From Streptomyces zagrosensis (GTDB lineage: Bacteria; Actinomycetota; Actinomycetes; Streptomycetales; Streptomycetaceae), in contig NZ_JACHJL010000007.1 of NCBI RefSeq assembly GCF_014203645.1, positions 1 through 64,000 of the forward strand: 64,000 nt of DNA, given 5' to 3'. Positions 33,563 to 41,716 of this stretch are shown here, piece by piece. Made by a program: the position numbers and the translations under genes. The notes below the pieces were generated by a model that saw only the letters and a list, made by a program, of their open reading frames with translations, searched no databases and was not told the origin of the DNA. The first letter of the stretch is position 1. Each line of letters opens with the position of its first letter.

Positions 33563-35878
33563 GTGCGTATCGGAGAACTGTTCGCGGCGGCCAAAGCGCG
33601 CGGGTTCGGGAAGTCGAGAGGCGCGGGCGGAGCGGGAAAGCCGAGTGTGCCGCCCGATGTAACCGGTGAACCTGTGGGGCGCTGGGAGCCCGACTCGACG
33701 ATGCCCATACGGCAGTTCGTTCCGCCCCCCGCCGCTACACCCCCCGCTGCCACACCCCCCGTTCCCGCCCGGCCCGACCATCTGACCAGCACGGGCGCCG
33801 CACCGGATACGGACCCAGTCGATCGTAGTTCGGCAAGCGCCGCGCACGGCTCGGTCCAGGGCAAGGGCCGCATCGGCACGGCCGGGACCGGTCGCAGGCG
33901 CAAGGCGCGGCCTCAGCGCACCGGCCGGTTCCGCCGCCCCTGGATCGACTATCCGCGCTCGGCCAAGACTGGTGTCCGGCGTTGGGTGCCCTCCTGGCGG
34001 CAGACGCTCGGGGTCTTTCTGTTCACCATGGGGACGCTGGCAGGCGTCATTGGTTACGCGTATTCGCAGAGCGAAATACCCGATGACCTCAATGACTTCG
34101 CTACCCAGCAGGACAACGTCTACTACTGGGCAGATGGCACCGTGATGGGGCGGACCGGGCAGGTCAACCGGCAAGTCACGGCGCTGGATCGGGTTCCCGA
34201 AGACGTGCGCTGGGCGGTTCTCGCTGCCGAGAACGCCTCCTTCTACTCCGACAGCGGCGTCTCACCGAGCGGCATGTTCCGCGCCGTGAGTCGCATGCTC
34301 ACCGGTGGTGAGACCCAGGGCGGTTCCACCATCACCCAGCAGTACGTCAAGAACGCCTACCTCAACCAAGATCAGAAGTTGTCCCGCAAGGTCACCGAGA
34401 TGTTTATCGCGATCAAGCTGGATAAGAAGATGAGCAAGGACGATATTCTGGAGGGGTACCTCAACACCAGTTGGTTCGGGCGTGGGACCTACGGGATTCA
34501 GCGTGCCGCCTACGCGTACTACCGAAAAGACGTGTCCGAGCTGACCGTGAGCGAGGGTGCTTTTCTCGCCACGCTGTTGAAGGGTGCGGGGATGTACGAT
34601 CCGCACCTGAGCGAGGCCAATCACCGCAGGGCGGTGGAGCGTTGGGAATGGGTGCTCGACCGCATGGTGGAGATCGGCAAACTCCCTCGCGACGAGCGCA
34701 AGAAGATCACCGAATTCCCTGAACCGAAGAAGACTCCGAAGCCGGCCGGTCTCGACGGGCAGACGGGATATCTCGTGGAAACCGCGCGCGCCTATGTCGC
34801 CGCCCATACCGAGATCGAACCCGCAGATTTCGATCTCGGTGGCTACCAGATACGCACCACCTTTGAGAAGCCGAAGGTGGAAGCGCTGGCCACCTCGGTG
34901 AAGAAGGTGCGCGACGAATTGCAGCCCGAACAGCGGGAAGCGGATCGGCAACTGCACATCGGCGCCGCATCGGTGGAAGCTGACGGGCGTATCGTCGCCC
35001 TCTACGGTGGCCCGGACTACGTCAAACAGGGCTTCAACGATGCCAACGCCTCCAATGTCCCCGCGGGCACCGTGTTCACACCGTTCGTCTATGCGGCCGG
35101 GCTCCAGGACGGCGTGCTCAAGGAGCGGGGAGCAGACAGAACCCCGGTCACGCCCGCGACGCTGTACGACGGCGCTGACAAGGCCGCTGTCACCACGCCG
35201 GAAGGCCCGTACTGGGACCGTGGCGGCAAGATCGTGCGGGCCCGGAACGATGACGGTAAGTCCTGGGGCAAGGTGAGTTTGCACCAGGCGATGGTGAATT
35301 CGGTGAACACGCCACTGATGCAGCTCGGCATGGACGTGGGGCTCGATCGGGTGCGCCATGTGGCCACCGCCGCGGGATTGTTGCCCAGCAGCTTCGGTGA
35401 GCAGGTGCCCGCGCTTTCGCTCGGCACCGCCAAGCCCAGCGCGATTCGCATGGCCAGCGCCTATGGCACCTTCGCCGCGCGGGGCACGCACACCGACCCC
35501 TACTCGGTGACACGGCTGATCCGCAACGGCGATGCCGTCTCGCTGCGTACGCCCAGCGGAAAGCGGGCGTTGCGCACCGACGTGGCGGAGGCCGTGGACG
35601 GGGCGCTCCAGGACTCCGTACGCAGCGGCGCGGCGAGCGCGGCCGGGGAGGCGGGGCCGGGCGCGGCGGGCAAGGCCGGCACCGCGCAGGACCGCACCTC
35701 CGCCTGGTTCGCCGGCTACCGAGACCAGTTGGCCACGGCCGTCTCGATCAGCCGCCCCGACCCCAAGACGCACGAGTTGTTGCCGCTCGACGGCGTGGGC
35801 GGCGATCCGACGGCCAAGACGGGCAGCGGTTACCCGCTCGCGATCTGGACGGACTACCTGCGGTCGTCGGCCCGCTGA
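33563..35878 (+). CDS. Class A penicillin-binding-protein-like glycosyltransferase with degenerate transpeptidase site
   Basis: 771 residues. A Pro-rich cytoplasmic N-terminus precedes one membrane helix (about 147-168) and a GT51 domain with catalytic Glu223 (AAENASFYSDSG), GGSTITQQYVKNAYL and KVTEMFIAIKLDKKMSKDDILEGYLN in outline. The transpeptidase domain follows. Its SxxK motif is replaced by T503-V-F-T506 (PAGTVFTPF), SxN is kept as S580-V-N, and KTG reads K704-A-G (GKAGTAQDRTSAWFAGY). Serine acylation by this domain is therefore unlikely, while glycan polymerisation may be intact. GTG at 33563 sits 2 nt after GGGAGAG; 39 upstream open codons are Cys-rich and unlike the family. Confidence 0.85.
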   Translation: MRIGELFAAAKARGFGKSRGAGGAGKPSVPPDVTGEPVGRWEPDSTMPIRQFVPPPAATPPAATPPVPARPDHLTSTGAAPDTDPVDRSSASAAHGSVQGKGRIGTAGTGRRRKARPQRTGRFRRPWIDYPRSAKTGVRRWVPSWRQTLGVFLFTMGTLAGVIGYAYSQSEIPDDLNDFATQQDNVYYWADGTVMGRTGQVNRQVTALDRVPEDVRWAVLAAENASFYSDSGVSPSGMFRAVSRMLTGGETQGGSTITQQYVKNAYLNQDQKLSRKVTEMFIAIKLDKKMSKDDILEGYLNTSWFGRGTYGIQRAAYAYYRKDVSELTVSEGAFLATLLKGAGMYDPHLSEANHRRAVERWEWVLDRMVEIGKLPRDERKKITEFPEPKKTPKPAGLDGQTGYLVETARAYVAAHTEIEPADFDLGGYQIRTTFEKPKVEALATSVKKVRDELQPEQREADRQLHIGAASVEADGRIVALYGGPDYVKQGFNDANASNVPAGTVFTPFVYAAGLQDGVLKERGADRTPVTPATLYDGADKAAVTTPEGPYWDRGGKIVRARNDDGKSWGKVSLHQAMVNSVNTPLMQLGMDVGLDRVRHVATAAGLLPSSFGEQVPALSLGTAKPSAIRMASAYGTFAARGTHTDPYSVTRLIRNGDAVSLRTPSGKRALRTDVAEAVDGALQDSVRSGAASAAGEAGPGAAGKAGTAQDRTSAWFAGYRDQLATAVSISRPDPKTHELLPLDGVGGDPTAKTGSGYPLAIWTDYLRSSAR

Positions 35879-35913
35879 GCTGCCGGGTGGTGCGGCGCCA
35901 GCGGGGCCGCGGG

Positions 35914-35938
35914 GAGCGGGCGGCCAAGCCGCCCGCTC
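35914..35938. terminator. Hairpin terminator between convergent PBP-like and NodB-like genes
   Basis: A perfect 11-bp stem, GAGCGGGCGGC (35914-35924) with 35928-35938, around the loop CAA. It is suited to either direction. Confidence 0.75.
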
Positions 35939-35972
35939 GGATGGCAGCCGCCGCACACGCACGGCGCGGCGG

Positions 35973-37316
35973 TCACTTCAGGAAGGTCTTCCAATCCGGG
36001 GCCTGTGCCGGGTCGAGACCACGCAGCTTGGCGAGGACCGCCGGGTCCTGCGCGTCGAGCCAGTCGGCGAGTTGGCGGAAGGACACGCATCGCACGCCCT
36101 CGCGCGGGCACGCCTCGCGCATGGTGTCCTCGATGGCCTGCATATAAATGCCGCCATTCCAGTTCTCGAAGTGATTGCCGATGAACATCGGGGCCCGACT
36201 GCCGTTGTACACGCGCTCGAAGCCATTGAGATAGCCGCCCCTGGTGAGCTTCAGCCACTCGTCGTACTTCGCTGGGTCGCCCTCGGTGCTGTCACCGGAC
36301 TGGTTGTAGAGGAAGTTGAAGTCCATCGATAGGACCTGCTTCTCACTCTTCGGGTACGGCAGGAGTTGGAGGGGGAAGTTCCAGACGTCGTCGATCTTGG
36401 ACGGCCACAGTTGGAAGTCGCCCGGCGAACTTGCGTCATAGCGCCAGCCGAACGACTTGGCCGCTGGTATCAGCGTCTTTTGCCCCTCAAGACAGGGGGC
36501 CCGGCCGCCCACCAGCTCCTTCGTGTAGTCGAAGGGCAGCGGATCGATATCGGTGTAGCCGGTGTTCGTCTTCCAGTTCTGTACGAACGAGTACTGCTGC
36601 TTTATCTCGCTCTTCCACTCCTCGGTACTCCAGTCGTCACCGCCCTTGGCGCCGCAGAAGTGCCCGTTGAAGTGGCTGCCTATCTCATGACCGTCCTGCC
36701 ATGCCCCGCGCAACTGCTCCAGGGTGTCCCGTATATGCGGGTCGGTCGCGAAGGATATCGCCGCGCTGCCCGGCTTGTGCTGCGGGGGACGGTACAGCTC
36801 GCGCTTGGACTTGGGGAGCAGGTACATGCCGCTGAGGAAGAACGTCATCTGCGCATTGCTATCCCGCGCGACCTGGCGGAAGTGCGAGAACAGCCGGTCA
36901 TCACCCTGGAGTGCGCCGTCCCAGGAGAACACGATGAACTGCGGTGGCTGCTGCCCCGGTTTGAGCTTCTCGGCCTTCGGCTGGTTCGGCTGCGGCCCGG
37001 TGTAGGACGTGGAACCGTCCCCGAGCACCTTGACCTTGCCGTCCCAGGGCTCCTCCGTCTTCTTGGGCTTGCCGTTCTTGCCTTTGGCTCCCTTGCCATC
37101 CGCGCCGAGGGCGCCCGGGAGGCTGGGCTGGGCGCCGGTGGCCGCGGTGGCGTCTTTTCCCCCGTCATCGGAATCGCCGGTGGAAAGGCCGATCGCCACC
37201 GCGGTCACGGCACAGGCCGAAACGAGCGCGATGGCGGTGTAGATCGTCCTTTTCGATGGCTTTGACGATTCACGTGACGCGCGTGCTTTACGTGACTTCT
37301 TCCGGGACGTGCTCAA
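35973..37316 (-). CDS. Membrane-anchored polysaccharide-deacetylase-like (NodB-fold) protein
   Basis: About 447 residues. A highly basic N-terminus (STSRKKSRKARASR) is followed by one membrane helix (TIYTAIALVSACAVTAVAIGL), a low-complexity linker, and an extracellular domain from about residue 120. That domain has QFIVFSWDGALQ, which is the first NodB strand with a single Asp, and GHEIGSHFNGHFCG, which matches the metal-binding H-x(3-4)-H block. Deacetylase activity is plausible but the substrate is unknown. TTG at 37316 is preferred because AAGGGGG lies 5 nt upstream. A GTG at 37334 is in frame but has no ribosome-binding site and is buried in a palindrome. Confidence 0.7.
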   Translation of the reverse strand: MSTSRKKSRKARASRESSKPSKRTIYTAIALVSACAVTAVAIGLSTGDSDDGGKDATAATGAQPSLPGALGADGKGAKGKNGKPKKTEEPWDGKVKVLGDGSTSYTGPQPNQPKAEKLKPGQQPPQFIVFSWDGALQGDDRLFSHFRQVARDSNAQMTFFLSGMYLLPKSKRELYRPPQHKPGSAAISFATDPHIRDTLEQLRGAWQDGHEIGSHFNGHFCGAKGGDDWSTEEWKSEIKQQYSFVQNWKTNTGYTDIDPLPFDYTKELVGGRAPCLEGQKTLIPAAKSFGWRYDASSPGDFQLWPSKIDDVWNFPLQLLPYPKSEKQVLSMDFNFLYNQSGDSTEGDPAKYDEWLKLTRGGYLNGFERVYNGSRAPMFIGNHFENWNGGIYMQAIEDTMREACPREGVRCVSFRQLADWLDAQDPAVLAKLRGLDPAQAPDWKTFLK

Positions 37317-37325
37317 CTTCGCCCC

Positions 37326-37359
37326 CTTGGGCACCAGTACAGATGTTCTGGTGCCTAAG
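37326..37359. promoter_or_regulatory. Imperfect palindrome between the Pth2-like and NodB-like genes
   Basis: GGCACCAG (37330-37337) and CTGGTGCC (37348-37355) are perfect 8-bp arms with a 10-nt spacer. Symmetry continues to 12 bp with one mismatch (CTT and AAG at the ends). It fills the 27-bp gap after the Pth2-like stop. It could be a terminator of that gene or an operator of the next; a GATACT -10-like box lies at its edge on the minus strand. Confidence 0.5.
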
Positions 37360-37361
37360 TA

Positions 37362-38345
37362 TCACAGTTCCCACGGGCGTCCCCGAAAGATGGGGTGGTC
37401 CGCGACGACTGTGCACGAACCGGGAGCGATCTCCGTGAACCCCGCGTCCCGCACCACCGGCAGCCCGCTGCGTGTCAACGCTGCCCAGTGCTCGGGCGCG
37501 GCGACGCGCACAGCCAGCGCGAAATCGGCCCGCCGCCAGGCTTCCCGCTGCGCGTCGGCCAGCTCCCACCACGCGAGCTGCGCCGCGTGCCCAGCCTGGG
37601 CCATCGCCTTGCCTGCCGACATCTCCAACTCCGGGTTGAGCCACAAAACGGGCACCTCGGGGCCGGGCGTCACGGGTGGCTGCGGGTCGTCCAGTTCGGT
37701 GCCGGACACCTGGAGCTTGGCGAGTTCCTTGGGCCAGCCGTCGAGCGGCACTGGCGGAAAGACCCGCACCTCGGTGTGTGCGCCGCTGACCGTGATGCCG
37801 GGCAGCTCACAGGCCCGCCGCCACTCGGCGCCGCGCGCTCGCCGCACCACCTTGCGAATCCGGGCATCCTGCCAGTCCCGTACGGCCTCGGCCCACGCGC
37901 CATCCACCGCCGTTGCCCGCTCGTCGCACAGCAGCGTGAGGACGGCGCGCGCGGCGGTCTCCAACGCGTCGGTACGGGGCGGGGGCGCGGCCTTTTCCAC
38001 CCGCACCACCAGTGGCAGCACAAACTGCGGAGCGGCGTCCCGCTCCGCGGCATCGCGCGGATAGGCGGCGCTGCCGACCTCAGTGGTGTCCGCGACGGGG
38101 CTGGACGTGGACGGGTGCGTGGATGCGGGCTCGGGCGCGTGGGCGTGGGCGTGGGAGCTTGCGAGCGCGGGTACCGGCGCGGACGCGCCGTTGGGGTCGG
38201 GGTCTGTGGCGCCGTCGCGAAGGCCAACGGCAGGGCTGGGGCCGGAGCCGGGACCTGAGCCGGGGCGACTGGCGCCGCGGTCGGTGGCGTGGTCGGGGGC
38301 GGGCGCCGGCTGACCTTCGCTGGCGCCGTTGTCGGAGCTGATCAC
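37362..38345 (-). CDS. Pth2-type peptidyl-tRNA hydrolase domain protein
   Basis: About 327 residues. The N-terminal third is low complexity (Ala, Pro, Gly, His-Ala repeats). The middle (FVLPLVVRVEKAAPPPRTDAL onward) is an actinobacterial extension. The C-terminal part has SAGKAMAQAGHAAQLAWWEL, LAVRVAAPEHWAAL and VRDAGFTEIAPGSCTVVAD, the layout of the PTH2 fold (K-x-x-x-Q-x-x-H motif). It may release peptides from tRNA or act on another ester. GTG at 38345 gives ISSDNGASEGQ as N-terminus, with only a weak ribosome-binding site; the start is uncertain. Confidence 0.75.
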   Translation of the reverse strand: MISSDNGASEGQPAPAPDHATDRGASRPGSGPGSGPSPAVGLRDGATDPDPNGASAPVPALASSHAHAHAPEPASTHPSTSSPVADTTEVGSAAYPRDAAERDAAPQFVLPLVVRVEKAAPPPRTDALETAARAVLTLLCDERATAVDGAWAEAVRDWQDARIRKVVRRARGAEWRRACELPGITVSGAHTEVRVFPPVPLDGWPKELAKLQVSGTELDDPQPPVTPGPEVPVLWLNPELEMSAGKAMAQAGHAAQLAWWELADAQREAWRRADFALAVRVAAPEHWAALTRSGLPVVRDAGFTEIAPGSCTVVADHPIFRGRPWEL

Positions 38346-38422
38346 ACGCCCCAGTCTGCCAGCCCCAAGACCGCCCGCCCGGGGCCCGTGACGCGGTAGG
38401 GCATCGGCTACGGTCGGTTTCC

Positions 38423-39364
38423 ATGAGAGCGCCACGACCGCCGAGTCCTTCCGGGGTATTCCTGGAACTACGGGGCGTGGGCCGGCGCTACGGGCTGCGC
38501 GGGCCCTGGGTGCTGAGCGGGATCGATCTCGACGTCGCCGCCGGGACCTTGGTGCGCATCGAGGGGACGAACGGAACCGGCAAGTCCACCCTGCTGCGGC
38601 TCATCGCCGGAATCGACCAACCGACCGTGGGCCGGGTCGCGGGTCGCCCCCGTACCGCGTACGTGCCCGAGCGCTTCCCTGCCGCCTTGCCCTTCACCGC
38701 CGCCGACTACCTCGCCCGCATGGGCCAGGTGCACGGCCATGGCCGGACGCGCGCCGTGCGCGGAGCGGGGGAGTGGCTGGAGCGCTTCGGCGCCGCGGGG
38801 CATGCCCACACGCCGCTCGCCGAACTGTCCAAGGGCACCAGCCAAAAGGTCGCCGTCGTACAGGCGCTGCTGGCCGATCCGCAACTTCTGGTGCTGGACG
38901 AGGCATGGTCGGGGCTCGACCAGCGGGCTCGCGCCGAGCTTGACCGGGCGGTGGCGGGGCGGGTGGCCGAAGGCGGCACGGTCGTCTTCGTTGACCACGA
39001 TCCGCTGCGGCTCGCCGGGGCGCCCGACACCGTCTATCGCTTGCGTGCGGGCGGGCTCGATCGCGCCCGCCCGGGCCAGGTCGCTGAATCGGGGGAGAGC
39101 GCTCCGCCGGGCCTGCGGGTGCTGATCGAGGCGGAGGGGCCGCCGGGCGCCGACCCCCCGGGCGGGCTGCCCGGCGCTCCCACCGTGCAGCGCGCCCCCG
39201 ACGGGGCGATACGTCTGACGGTGCCCGCCGCGTACTCCGATGCCCTACTCCGCGCCCTGCTGACGGCGGCCCGCCCGCCGTGGCACATCCGGACCGTCAC
39301 GCAGGCGGGCGCACTGCCGACTCCGCGAGAGCCGCGTTCGCAGGGAGTTGACGACCGTCCATGA
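38423..39364 (+). CDS. ABC transporter ATP-binding protein
   Basis: 313 residues. One ATPase domain with Walker A GTNGTGKST, signature LSKGTSQKVA, Walker B LLVLDEAWSGLD and the switch His in VFVDHD. The C-terminal 90 residues are an Ala/Pro/Gly-rich addition ending in a small conserved stretch. The gene is a single-domain exporter-type ATPase resembling CcmA/natural-product exporters. It overlaps the following membrane-protein gene by ATGA (39361-39364), so the two form a coupled ABC system. Substrate unknown. Confidence 0.85.
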   Translation: MRAPRPPSPSGVFLELRGVGRRYGLRGPWVLSGIDLDVAAGTLVRIEGTNGTGKSTLLRLIAGIDQPTVGRVAGRPRTAYVPERFPAALPFTAADYLARMGQVHGHGRTRAVRGAGEWLERFGAAGHAHTPLAELSKGTSQKVAVVQALLADPQLLVLDEAWSGLDQRARAELDRAVAGRVAEGGTVVFVDHDPLRLAGAPDTVYRLRAGGLDRARPGQVAESGESAPPGLRVLIEAEGPPGADPPGGLPGAPTVQRAPDGAIRLTVPAAYSDALLRALLTAARPPWHIRTVTQAGALPTPREPRSQGVDDRP

Positions 39365-40038
39365 CCGCTGTTTTGCCGCTGTTGCGCTATCAAACGGCGC
39401 TGCTGATCCGTTCGCACCGCTGGCTGCCGCCCCTGCTGCTGTACGGGATCTTCCTGGTGGTCGGCGTGCAGTCGGGGCAGCCGATTTTGGACTCGCTCGG
39501 CTACACGGCGGCCGGGCTCCTTCCGGTGGCGGCCTGGCTGGTGCGTGTGTGCGTCGTAGGCGATCCACCGGCCGCCCGGCAGATCGCGGCAGCCGCGACC
39601 AGCCCGGCCCGGGTCCACCTTGCATGTGTGCTCACCGCACTCCTGTGCTCCGTCGCGCTCGGCACCCTGGCCACCGGCATCGTCGCGGGGATCAGCAGCC
39701 CCTACAGCGCCGACCATCGGGTCGCGGTGCCGATCGGCGAGGCGACCGCCGGCGGGTTGCTCGCCGCCGTCACCTGCGCACTGTTGGGCACCGCGGTGGG
39801 CGCACTGTGCAACTGGCCGCTGTTGCGTCGGCCGGGCTGGGCCATGCTGGCCACGACACTGGCAGCGCTACTGACTTTGGTCCAGCGCTCCTCACCCGCG
39901 CAGGCCGCCGTGGGCGACCTGGTCAGCGGCTCACACAGCGGGACGGTGCCGATGCCGATCTGGCCGTGCCTGGTCGCCGCACTGGCGTGCGCTGCGGCGA
40001 CTGCGGCGGCCTGTGCGCTCAGCTCCCGCAGGTCCTGA
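39361..40038 (+). CDS. ABC transporter membrane subunit (hypothetical)
   Basis: 225 residues with about six hydrophobic segments, e.g. WLPPLLLYGIFLVVGV, ACVLTALLCSVALGTLATGIVAGI and LLAAVTCALLGTAVGALC. No soluble domain. Length and topology fit an ABC-2-like permease with a half-transporter ATPase. Start codon overlaps the stop of the ATPase gene. I do not recognise a named family or a substrate. A GC-rich hairpin follows at 40089-40119. Confidence 0.8.
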   Translation: MTAVLPLLRYQTALLIRSHRWLPPLLLYGIFLVVGVQSGQPILDSLGYTAAGLLPVAAWLVRVCVVGDPPAARQIAAAATSPARVHLACVLTALLCSVALGTLATGIVAGISSPYSADHRVAVPIGEATAGGLLAAVTCALLGTAVGALCNWPLLRRPGWAMLATTLAALLTLVQRSSPAQAAVGDLVSGSHSGTVPMPIWPCLVAALACAAATAAACALSSRRS

Positions 40039-40088
40039 GCGGCACGGGCTTGCCCACTGAGAGGCCGGGCGCCGCCTCTTGAGGGGTC

Positions 40089-40119
40089 GGGCGCGCGGAC
40101 GTGCCGCCGGCGCGCGCCC
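40089..40119. terminator. Candidate terminator between convergent genes
   Basis: GGGCGCGC (40089-40096) pairs with GCGCGCCC (40112-40119) with partial pairing inside the 15-nt loop. Located between the ABC membrane gene and the PhoX-type gene. Confidence 0.5.
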
Positions 40120-40138
40120 CGGCCTCGGGTGTGCCCGG

Positions 40139-41539
40139 TTACCGCCAGGGGCCCGTCACGGCGAACGTCGTCCCCGGGGTGTAGCAGTTGACGAACATCG
40201 TGCGGTGGTCGGGCGAGAAGGTGACTCCCGCGAACTCGCCCCACTCCGGCTCCTGCGGCGTCCCCAGGTTCTGCCGGCCGCGCGCCACCGGGTAGACCTC
40301 GCCGCGCCGCGTCAGGCCATAGACGTGCTGGGCGCCGCCACCGTCCTCGCACACCAGCAGCCCGCCGCTGGGCGCGAGGGCGATGTTGTCGGGCGACTCG
40401 CCGGGCAACTGCACGTCCGTGTCAGGGCCGAAGACGATCACCAGCGTGAGGCGGTTGCGCTGCGGGTCATACCGCCACACCTGCCCGAAGTGATCGGCTG
40501 CGGAACCGTCCTTGCCGCGGGCGAAGCTGGCGACGAAGTACACGCTGGACCCGCCCCAGTAGCATCCTTCGAGCTTTTGGGCATGGGTGACGCCACGCGC
40601 GCCGAAGTCCTGGAACCGAATGGCGGTCTGCTTGGCCAGCGGGTCGGGCACGGGCACCCACTCGATGCCCTCGAACGTCGCGCCGATCTCCTGGATCGCC
40701 GAAAGATCGGGCACCTCCGGCACCCGCATGGCCTCCAACACACCGCCCGCCCGCAGCGAGCCGCGCCCGCCGCGCGGCTTGTGGGGCAAGAAGCGGTAGA
40801 AGAGGCCGAAGGGGCGCTCGAAGGCGTCCTCGGTCTCGTAGATGACGCCCCGCCGTGGGTCTACGGCGATGGCCTCGTGCTGGAAGCGGCCCATCGCCGT
40901 GAGCGGCACGGCCCCGGTGCGACGCGGGTCGTACGGGTCCACCTCGAAGACGAAGCCATGATCCTTGGTGTAGCCGAACTCTCCGGCCTTGACCTCGGTT
41001 TCTTCGCAGGTCAGCCACGTGTGCCAGGGGGTGGGTCCGCCCGCGCAGTTGACGGCCGTACCGGCGATGGCGACCCGCTCGCTCAGCACCCGGTTCTCCC
41101 GGTCGAGCGCGAGCGCCGTACAACCGCCCATGCCCACCGGGTCGTAGGTGAGGCCATCGACGGCTGGTACCCCCAGCCGGGCGTCGCCGCGGTTTTCGTG
41201 GTTACGCACCAGCCGCGTGTGCGCCCGGCCGTACGCGGCGGGGCCTGGGTGCCCGGGTGAGCCGGGAAATGCAGCCATGCCGTCGTGGTTGCTTGGCACC
41301 TTGCCCTCTCCCGAGCGCAGCGGATCGCCCTCGCGGGAGAGCACCCGGTAGCGAAATCCCTTGGGCAGGTCGAGCAGCCCGTTCGGGTCGGGGATCAGTG
41401 GGCCGTAGCCGCTGTGGTCGCCGGCGCCTGGAGCGGCGGCGGCCGTGCCGGCGAAGAGTTCGGGAAGGGCCCCGGCGAAGGCGATGCCCGCGCCCAGCGT
41501 CCCGGTGCGGGCGAGGACCTGACGTCGTGTCGTAAACAT
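40139..41539 (-). CDS. PhoX-type (DUF839) alkaline phosphatase, Tat-exported
   Basis: 466 residues. A twin-arginine signal (TTRRQVLARTGTLGAGIAFAGALP) ends near AAAA. The mature protein is a beta-propeller of the PhoX/DUF839 family: SNHDGMAAF, LVRNHENRG, VGMGGCTALALD, GTAVNCAGGPTPWHTWLTCEET (outline) and EGCYWGGSSVYFVAS. PhoX enzymes are calcium/iron-dependent phosphatases; the Cys in NCAGG and the acidic CEET are typical. It is shorter than the best-studied PhoX and may represent the compact actinobacterial form. Possibly phosphate-regulated (degenerate repeat at 41595-41611), but no clear PHO box. Confidence 0.82.
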   Translation of the reverse strand: MFTTRRQVLARTGTLGAGIAFAGALPELFAGTAAAAPGAGDHSGYGPLIPDPNGLLDLPKGFRYRVLSREGDPLRSGEGKVPSNHDGMAAFPGSPGHPGPAAYGRAHTRLVRNHENRGDARLGVPAVDGLTYDPVGMGGCTALALDRENRVLSERVAIAGTAVNCAGGPTPWHTWLTCEETEVKAGEFGYTKDHGFVFEVDPYDPRRTGAVPLTAMGRFQHEAIAVDPRRGVIYETEDAFERPFGLFYRFLPHKPRGGRGSLRAGGVLEAMRVPEVPDLSAIQEIGATFEGIEWVPVPDPLAKQTAIRFQDFGARGVTHAQKLEGCYWGGSSVYFVASFARGKDGSAADHFGQVWRYDPQRNRLTLVIVFGPDTDVQLPGESPDNIALAPSGGLLVCEDGGGAQHVYGLTRRGEVYPVARGRQNLGTPQEPEWGEFAGVTFSPDHRTMFVNCYTPGTTFAVTGPWR

Positions 41540-41716
41540 ACGGCGACTCCCTGCTGGCGGACAGGTGACATGACCCGCATGTATGTATCACGCAGCGGAA
41601 CGTTACGGAACCAGCCGCGTCGCCGTTCTGCCCTTGCAAGGCACCGCCGCGCCCCAGCCCCACCCGCCAACCTCACCGCGCCGTTCACACGGCCCAGCGC
41701 CGCCGCCCGCTCCCGG

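Noticed and set aside
35816..35824. K-T-G (residue 752) near the C-terminus of the PBP-like protein as the catalytic KTG motif
   Set aside because: It lies in the terminal region after the conserved GKAGTAQDRTSAWFAGY block, which is where KTG normally sits. The catalytic position is K704-A-G.
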